A stretch of DNA of 64,000 nucleotides from Defluviitaleaceae bacterium (GTDB lineage: Bacteria; Bacillota; Clostridia; Lachnospirales; WRAX01), in NCBI GenBank assembly GCA_009780415.1, contig WRAC01000001.1:79049-143048 (forward strand), given 5' to 3'. Numbering within the stretch: the stretch's first letter is position 1; every line of letters begins with the position of its first letter. Positions 59,442-64,000 of this stretch are shown in pieces. Made by a program: the position numbers and the translations under genes. Below the pieces are notes generated by a model. It saw only the letters and a list, made by a program, of their open reading frames with translations. It was not told the DNA's origin and searched no databases.

Positions 59442-60467
59442 TTACTGAATCCGCCTGCTCGCTTCTAATAATTTTCCGTTTATCTTATTGAAGACATCCG
59501 CGATAAGCGGGTCGAAATGCCTGCCCGAATCCTCCATTATTATGTTTGCCGCTTGTTCGTGGGTAAAGGCTTTTTTATACGGCCTTTCGGAAGTGAGCGC
59601 GTCGTACACGTCAACAAACGCCATTATCCTCCCGTGCAGCGGTATGTCCGTTTCCTTCAGGCCGTAGGGATACCCGCCGCCGTTCCATTTTTCATGGTGA
59701 TAGGCCGTGAACAGCTTGGCGCTGTGCAGGAACTCCGCGTCGCCCGTACGGGATATCATCTGGTCTATGATCCGCTCCCCCGCCGCGCAATGTGATTTTA
59801 TGACAGTAAACTCCTCGGCTGTCAGTTTGTCGGGTTTATTTAATATACTGTCGGGGATGGCTATTTTACCCAAATCATGCAAACGCGCCGATGAAACAAC
59901 CGAATCCAGGTTCCACCCGCGCATCTCGTCCATGTACAGCGCTTCTTCCATCATGGCTTCCATAAGGATCCGGACATATACGGCGGTGCGTTCGATATGC
60001 CCCCCCGTATTCGAGTCCCTGTTTTCAACGACATCCGCCAAGGTGAACACAATGCCGTTTTGCATCCGTACAAGCTTCGCCGTGCGTTCGCGGATCAGCT
60101 CGTCGATGTCCAGATGGTTTTTTATGCGGTTTAACAGCACCGGCTCCGAGAACGGCTTCGAAACAAAATCCACGGCCCCCAGCTCGATACCGTGGGCTTC
60201 GTTGGCGGAATCCGACAAGCCCGTAAGGAAAATAACCGGTATCCCCGCGTACAGATCATCGGCCTTCAATTTTTTCATAGCGTCAAACCCGCTCATTTCC
60301 GGCATTTCCACATCCAATAAAATCAAATCGGGCCTGAACCTTTCAAAGGTCTTAAACATTTTCGCGGCGGACGTAAGGGATATCACACGGTAGTATTTCG
60401 ACAACGCGTCCTCCGCCATGGTCAGGTTCGTATCGTTGTCGTCTACAATAAAGATTATTTTTTTCAT
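59442..60467 (-). CDS. Response regulator with HD-GYP cyclic-di-GMP phosphodiesterase domain
   Basis: A 341-residue protein. Receiver (1-120) with FIVDDNDTN, LILLDVEMPEMSG and SKPFSE. The HD-GYP domain begins near 150; ARLHDLGKIAIPDSIL holds the HD pair near 197, then HCAAGERI and YHHEKWNGGGYPYGLK, with the GYP signature in GGGYP form. It should break down cyclic-di-GMP, opposing the GGDEF protein of the same cluster. ATG 60467 follows GGGGATG; the ORF track starts five codons earlier. It is the first gene of the six-gene signalling run. Confidence 0.95.
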   Translation of the reverse strand: MKKIIFIVDDNDTNLTMAEDALSKYYRVISLTSAAKMFKTFERFRPDLILLDVEMPEMSGFDAMKKLKADDLYAGIPVIFLTGLSDSANEAHGIELGAVDFVSKPFSEPVLLNRIKNHLDIDELIRERTAKLVRMQNGIVFTLADVVENRDSNTGGHIERTAVYVRILMEAMMEEALYMDEMRGWNLDSVVSSARLHDLGKIAIPDSILNKPDKLTAEEFTVIKSHCAAGERIIDQMISRTGDAEFLHSAKLFTAYHHEKWNGGGYPYGLKETDIPLHGRIMAFVDVYDALTSERPYKKAFTHEQAANIIMEDSGRHFDPLIADVFNKINGKLLEASRRIQ

Positions 60468-60612
60468 AACAAGCATCCCCAATTCGTTTTATCCGGCTAA
60501 CGTTTAACATGCTGTTTTTTCTCCGTATAATCACCCCGGGACACGCGATTACACCCTATATCATATTATTATAAGCTATAATTGTCAAGCTTGCGCCGTG
60601 TTATTTGAGTAT

Positions 60613-60640
60613 TTGCGTTTAACTGACAATATGGTATACT
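60613..60640 (+). promoter_or_regulatory. Promoter of the TetR gene
   Basis: TTGCGT and TATACT with a 16-base spacer. RNA would start near 60647, so the ORF-track TTG at 60645 could not be used, leaving an isoleucine codon as first in-frame start. Confidence 0.6.
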
Positions 60641-60662
60641 TTAATTGAAGGAGGCGGTCATT

Positions 60663-61313
60663 ATACCCAGAAACAAGTATCCTGAAGAAACCGTAAAAAA
60701 GATTTTAGACGAATCCTTGAAGCTGTTCCTTGAAAAGGGTTATGAGCAAACCACCGTACTGGATATTATCGGTAACCTTGGAGGGCTGACCCGAGGCGCG
60801 TTCTATCACCATTTCAAGTCGAAGGACGATGTGCTGGAAGCCTTGCTGGTAAAATTGTTTCAGGAGGTCAACCCCTTTGAGAAAGTGAAGCATGAACATG
60901 GGCTGAACGGCCTTGACAAGATTAAAATGGTATTTAAGTATAGCGTAGTAAGGGGGTTTGCGGACGAGAAAAAAGCGGTTATAGATAAATTGGCCTTGCC
61001 CCTGTTATCCAGCCCGCGTTTTTTGGCTGAGCAGGTGAAAAGCACGCAGGAAGTTTCGCTGATGCTGCAAACCCTTATAGAGGAGGGAATGGCGGACGGC
61101 TCCATCCGGCCCGGCAACGCCAAAGCCATATCGGAAGTTACCATGCTTCTTTTCAATATCTGGATGATCCCAACGGTCTATCCCTGTGACGCACAGGAGG
61201 CAAACGCAAAAATATCGGTGATTAAGCAAATACTTGACACCCTTGGCGTTCCCATTATCGACGGGGATTTATTGGAAGGTTTTGAAGATTTGGCGGCGCT
61301 TGACTATTCATAA
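60663..61313 (+). CDS. TetR-family regulator (probable ATA or ATT start)
   Basis: A 216-residue repressor. Helix-turn-helix at residues 8-55: YPEETVKKILDESLKLFLEK then TTVLDIIGNLGGLTRGAFYHHF. The C-terminal ligand-binding part is unassigned. Relatives of this group open with MPRNKYPEETV; here the first codon is ATA (60663), with ATT before it, and no ATG, GTG or properly placed TTG. AAGGAGG ends eight bases before the ATA. The ORF-track TTG lies at the predicted RNA start. It precedes an ABC exporter, which it probably represses. Confidence 0.9.
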   Translation: MPRNKYPEETVKKILDESLKLFLEKGYEQTTVLDIIGNLGGLTRGAFYHHFKSKDDVLEALLVKLFQEVNPFEKVKHEHGLNGLDKIKMVFKYSVVRGFADEKKAVIDKLALPLLSSPRFLAEQVKSTQEVSLMLQTLIEEGMADGSIRPGNAKAISEVTMLLFNIWMIPTVYPCDAQEANAKISVIKQILDTLGVPIIDGDLLEGFEDLAALDYS

Positions 61314-61338
61314 TAAAAAATCTCTCTCTTTTTCAAAC

Positions 61339-61369
61339 TATACATACATGCACCACGTATATATGTATA
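61339..61369. promoter_or_regulatory. Putative TetR operator dyad
   Basis: TATACATA and TATGTATA in dyad around a 15-base centre, in the gap between the TetR gene and the ABC exporter. Possible operator, by place and symmetry only. Confidence 0.45.
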
Positions 61370-61388
61370 AAAAAAGGGGGAATACACA

Positions 61389-62336
61389 TTGCAACAAACG
61401 GATCATATTATTACGGTCAAAAATCTGAAAAAATCTTTCAAGAACGTACATGTCCTCAAAGGCGTCAGTTTCAGCGTTAGGAAGGGCAGCATCTTTGCCC
61501 TCCTCGGTTCAAACGGCGCGGGAAAGACAACGGCAGTCAGGATTCTCTCCACATTATCGAAGCCCGACGGCGGCACCGTCAGCATCTGCGGTTTTGACGC
61601 GTTACGCCGGCCGGATAACGTGAGGGGCTGTATCAGCCTTACGGGCCAATACGCGGCGGTGGACGAGGCTTTGACGGGAAGGGAAAATCTGATACTGATC
61701 GGGGCGCTCAGGCGCCTGCCGGATACAGAGAAAAAGGCCGGCCGGCTCCTTGCCGCTTTCCGGCTGGAGGACGCGGCTAAGCGGCGGGTATCGGCATATT
61801 CCGGCGGTATGCGCCGCCGTTTGGATATCGCCATGAGCCTGATGGGCAGCCCTAAGGTTATTTTCCTTGACGAACCTACCACCGGCCTTGACCCCCAAAG
61901 CCGCATCGCCATGTGGGAGACGGTAAAAGAGCTGGCAAACGGGGGCACAACCGTATTCCTGACCACGCAATATCTGGAAGAAGCGGAATACCTGGCTGAC
62001 CATATCGCAATTTTACACGAGGGGACAATAACCGCCGAAGGCACCTCCGATGAACTAAAGACCGTGCTGCCCCAGCAAAGCATCCGGCTTGACTTCCATA
62101 TAAACAGCGATAAGGAACGCGCGCTTACGATATTTAACGGCTACCGCTGCAAGGGAGAGCTTGGTTCGCCCGCGCCCGCCATCGAAGTCTCCACAGACGG
62201 CAGCTCCGCGCAATTCGCCGATATCCTGACACGCCTGAACAACGAAAACATCCCCATCGTCAAATTTACACAGCAATTGCCGACACTGGAGGATGTATTC
62301 TTAACATTAATAGGCGAAAAAAAGGAGGGTGAATAA
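61389..62336 (+). CDS. ABC-2 type exporter ATPase (DrrA-like)
   Basis: A 315-residue ATPase: Walker A LLGSNGAGKTT near residue 40, signature YSGGMRRRLDIAMSL near 140, Walker B VIFLDEPTTGLDPQS near 160, and a C-terminal DUF4162-type tail of about 80 residues ending with TQQLPTLEDVFLTLIG. This is the daunorubicin-resistance type of drug exporter. TTG 61389 is the start, eight bases after AAGGGGG. It is translated just ahead of its permease with two bases between them. Confidence 0.93.
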   Translation: MQQTDHIITVKNLKKSFKNVHVLKGVSFSVRKGSIFALLGSNGAGKTTAVRILSTLSKPDGGTVSICGFDALRRPDNVRGCISLTGQYAAVDEALTGRENLILIGALRRLPDTEKKAGRLLAAFRLEDAAKRRVSAYSGGMRRRLDIAMSLMGSPKVIFLDEPTTGLDPQSRIAMWETVKELANGGTTVFLTTQYLEEAEYLADHIAILHEGTITAEGTSDELKTVLPQQSIRLDFHINSDKERALTIFNGYRCKGELGSPAPAIEVSTDGSSAQFADILTRLNNENIPIVKFTQQLPTLEDVFLTLIGEKKEGE

Positions 62337-62338
62337 TT

Positions 62339-63094
62339 ATGCGGGTCATATCAAACTCATTCGTAATGTTCAAGCGTTGTCTGCTTACCTCGCTCCGGAA
62401 CCCGGAAGCCATCGGCACCGCGATATTCGTGCCCGCCATCGTTATGCTGCTCTTCGGATTGATTTTCGGCAATGTAATGGATGTGGGGGATTATACTTAC
62501 ATCGACTTTATTGTGCCGGGCATTATTTTGCAAACGGTTGCCCAGGCCGTGACCTCCGCCGCCATAAACGTCAACAACGACATGACGAAGGGCATTATGG
62601 ACCGTTTCCGCTCCATGGATATCGCCAAGTCCGCCGTGCTTACGGGCCATGTGCTGGCGGCGGTTGTGCGGAATATAATCGCCACGGCCATCGTCATCGG
62701 GGTTGCCGCCGCCATCGGTTTCCGCCCTCAGGCAAGCTTTACGGATTGGTTAATCATCGCGGGCGTACTTGTCCTGTATATGCTTGCCATAACATGGATA
62801 GCCGTTATTTGCGGCCTGCTTGCAAAAACTCCCGAAAGTGCCGGATCCATGCCTTTTCTGCTCTTCGTCCTTCCCTACGTCAGCTCTGGGTTCGTGCCTG
62901 TCGAAACATTGCCAAGCGGCTTAAAATGGTTCGCGGAAAGGCAGCCCATGACGCCGATTATAGACAGCTTGCGCTCCCTGATGCTGAACATGCCCGCCGG
63001 AGGTACTTTAACCCTCGCGCTGATATGGAGCGCCGGTATCATCATTGCCGCTTTCACCATCGCCGTGCAGATTTACAAACGTAAATTGTCATAA
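62339..63094 (+). CDS. ABC-2 type exporter permease (DrrB-like)
   Basis: A 251-residue permease with six hydrophobic helices. The FKRCLLTSLRNPEAIGTAIF opening and the late VPVETLPSGLKWFAERQPMTPIIDSLR section are typical for the DrrB branch of ABC-2 permeases. Its ATG follows AGGAGGGTG. Together with the ATPase it exports a hydrophobic compound, perhaps a drug; control is by the TetR gene upstream. Confidence 0.93.
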   Translation: MRVISNSFVMFKRCLLTSLRNPEAIGTAIFVPAIVMLLFGLIFGNVMDVGDYTYIDFIVPGIILQTVAQAVTSAAINVNNDMTKGIMDRFRSMDIAKSAVLTGHVLAAVVRNIIATAIVIGVAAAIGFRPQASFTDWLIIAGVLVLYMLAITWIAVICGLLAKTPESAGSMPFLLFVLPYVSSGFVPVETLPSGLKWFAERQPMTPIIDSLRSLMLNMPAGGTLTLALIWSAGIIIAAFTIAVQIYKRKLS

Positions 63095-63102
63095 ATAGTT
63101 CG

Positions 63103-63186
63103 CCCCTGCAAAATGCCGATAATATGCGGTTAATTTTCGCAGGGGCGAGCTGTGACCGCCCGAAACCGTCGTTTGTCAACAATCTG
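63103..63186. repeat. Hairpin plus dispersed repeat copy B
   Basis: TCGCCCCTGC and GCAGGGGCGA pair (63103-63146). The adjoining CTGTGACCGCCCGAAACCGTC and GTTTGTCAACAATCTG are the reverse complement of the repeat at 31795, with one visible base change. Confidence 0.8.
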
Positions 63187-63218
63187 ACCCCTTCCGAAAG
63201 GTTATTTTGGAAGGGGTC
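63186..63218 (+). terminator. Terminator of the ABC exporter operon
   Basis: GACCCCTTCC and GGAAGGGGTC, ten perfect pairs around 13 bases, then TTGTCT. Confidence 0.7.
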
Positions 63219-63252
63219 TTGTCTAGGGAAGGCTTTGTGTCCGCCTTTTTTC

Positions 63253-63471
63253 TTACGCCAATTTTAATCCTTGTAAATAATTATTAATCTCTTCCGCCAA
63301 TTCGTCCGCGTTCGCTCCGTGCGCGCCGGCGGCCTGTTCAAGGGTCTCGCCCCGCGCGGACGGGCAGCCGACGCAGCGCATACCGCTTTTCATCAATATT
63401 TCGGCTATGCCGCTTCCGGGGTCCATTTGTAAAAGCTCGTGGATAATCATGTCTTTTGTCGCCTGTGCCAT
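63253..63471 (-). CDS. DUF1858-domain protein
   Basis: A 72-residue protein of the DUF1858 type, with IHELLQMDPGSGIAEILMKSGMRCVGCPSA: the CxxC pair sits in the second half and the fold is an oxygen- or metal-linked domain found alone or fused to hybrid-cluster proteins and regulators in anaerobes. The family may bind a redox cofactor. Start ATG 63471 is eight bases after GGAG; the ATG two codons earlier is too close. Confidence 0.9.
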   Translation of the reverse strand: MAQATKDMIIHELLQMDPGSGIAEILMKSGMRCVGCPSARGETLEQAAGAHGANADELAEEINNYLQGLKLA

Positions 63472-63536
63472 TCGCATTACTCCTTAGTGTTATTTAACGC
63501 GAGTTCGATGAGCGTTCTGTGCCCATCGGACTTACA

Positions 63537-64000
63537 TTACTTAATGGATCTTATTGACGGGAAGTAACTAAAAATTACCTTGCCCAGGATTTTATCCTTT
63601 TCCACAAAAGTGTTTCTCCAGGAACGGGAATCCTCTGAATTCCGCCGGTTGTCCCCCAGCATAAAATAGGAATCCTCCGGCACGATAAACGGCCCCATGT
63701 TTTCTACTTTCACACTGCTTATATAGGTTTCGTCTTCAAGCTCCGTGCCGTTGATAAACACTTTCCCGCTTTTTATTTCAACGTAATCCCCGGGTAAACC
63801 GATTATACGCTTGACATACAGCTTTTCCTCGTTATCCGGGTACTTGAACACAATAACGTCCAAGCGCTCCGGTTCGGAAAAGAGGTAGGACAGCCTGAAA
63901 GCTACTATGCGGCTTTCCTCCTGTATTGTGTTAAGCATGGAGCCGGAAGGGACGGTGGCGTTTACAATTACATAATGGCCCAGCAGAAAGGCCGCGCCGA
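63537..64000 (-). CDS. lepB: Signal peptidase I (partial, start lies beyond the right edge)
   Basis: Membrane-bound protease that removes signal peptides. The ORF track begins at ATG 63938, but that Met is the one of the active-site PSGSM motif; the frame is open to base 64000 with a preceding hydrophobic helix end (GAAFLLGHYVIVNATV). The catalytic lysine is in VKRIIGLPGD, and the LGDNRRNSEDSR box closes the fold. At least 154 residues are in view and perhaps 30 more are missing. Clostridia often have several such peptidases. Confidence 0.93.
   Translation of the reverse strand, partial: GAAFLLGHYVIVNATVPSGSMLNTIQEESRIVAFRLSYLFSEPERLDVIVFKYPDNEEKLYVKRIIGLPGDYVEIKSGKVFINGTELEDETYISSVKVENMGPFIVPEDSYFMLGDNRRNSEDSRSWRNTFVEKDKILGKVIFSYFPSIRSIK

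Noticed and set aside
1-64000. CRISPR arrays, tRNA or rRNA genes
   Set aside because: No regularly spaced identical repeats with unique spacers, and no cloverleaf with the conserved T-arm sequence, were found by eye. The 20131 element folds like a cloverleaf but lacks tRNA sequence marks.

Overview
The window looks like a chromosomal contig of an anaerobic, Gram-positive clostridial bacterium (Bacillota, Clostridia). Evidence: strong GGAGG ribosome binding sites with ATG/GTG/TTG starts, a giant 2-hydroxyacyl-CoA dehydratase activase, DUF1576, DUF6273 and DUF1858 proteins, a BlaI/M56 pair, a Hol_Tox type I toxin, and a phage with an SPP1-type portal. No rRNA, tRNA or CRISPR array was seen. Functions are assigned from motifs only; no database search was run.

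Region 1 (1-8.4 kb) is one arm of a prophage. A plus-strand HTH repressor (7593-8201) faces a minus-strand operon: zinc-finger-like protein, replisome organizer, RinA-like regulator, small and large terminase, portal, scaffold, major capsid protein, two connector-like proteins and a cut-off tail-completion gene at base 1. Tail, lysis and integration genes would lie left of the window. Portal and capsid appear to start at ATT/ATC codons.

Region 2 (8.4-14 kb) holds a 1459-residue activase and an Uma2 nuclease. Regions 1 and 2 share the most striking signal of the window: the short sequence AACCGAA(A/T) (reverse TTCGGTT) occurs about 88 times in 13.8 kb by hand count, in several reading frames, both orientations and between genes, and is nearly absent from the other 50 kb. 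The phage operator is built from the same word.

Region 3 (14-31 kb) is chromosomal: an EF-hand protein, DUF1576 membrane protein, a chain of small coupled genes ending in a secreted C39-like peptidase, a cobalamin adenosyltransferase, RNA methylase, galM, glutamate dehydrogenase, pyruvate kinase, a complete type I toxin-antitoxin locus absent from the ORF track, and a deoxy-sugar kinase with L-fucose isomerase.

Region 4 (31-46 kb) is regulatory and envelope related: an HTH-DUF6273 protein, BlaI with an M56 sensor split by an A9 frameshift, a secreted protein, a WG-repeat lipoprotein, a BceRS-like two-component system with its FtsX-type ABC transporter, a MerR regulator, an esterase and an ECF sigma factor with small membrane proteins.

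Region 5 (46-60.5 kb) is one run of six very large signalling genes: a kinase with a [FeFe]-hydrogenase-like sensor, a double receiver, a BvgS-like kinase, a GGDEF cyclase, a 1.7-kilo-residue GAF/PAS kinase and an HD-GYP phosphodiesterase. It is probably one phosphorelay controlling cyclic-di-GMP. Region 6 (60.6-64 kb) has a TetR-controlled drug-type ABC exporter, DUF1858 and a partial signal peptidase I.

Several families of structured repeats are scattered through the window: a ~163-bp element with compensatory changes in its terminal arms, a 120-bp cloverleaf-like element, a ~130-bp/51-bp family, a ~70-bp double-hairpin repeat (one copy inside a coding region), and heptanucleotide arrays.
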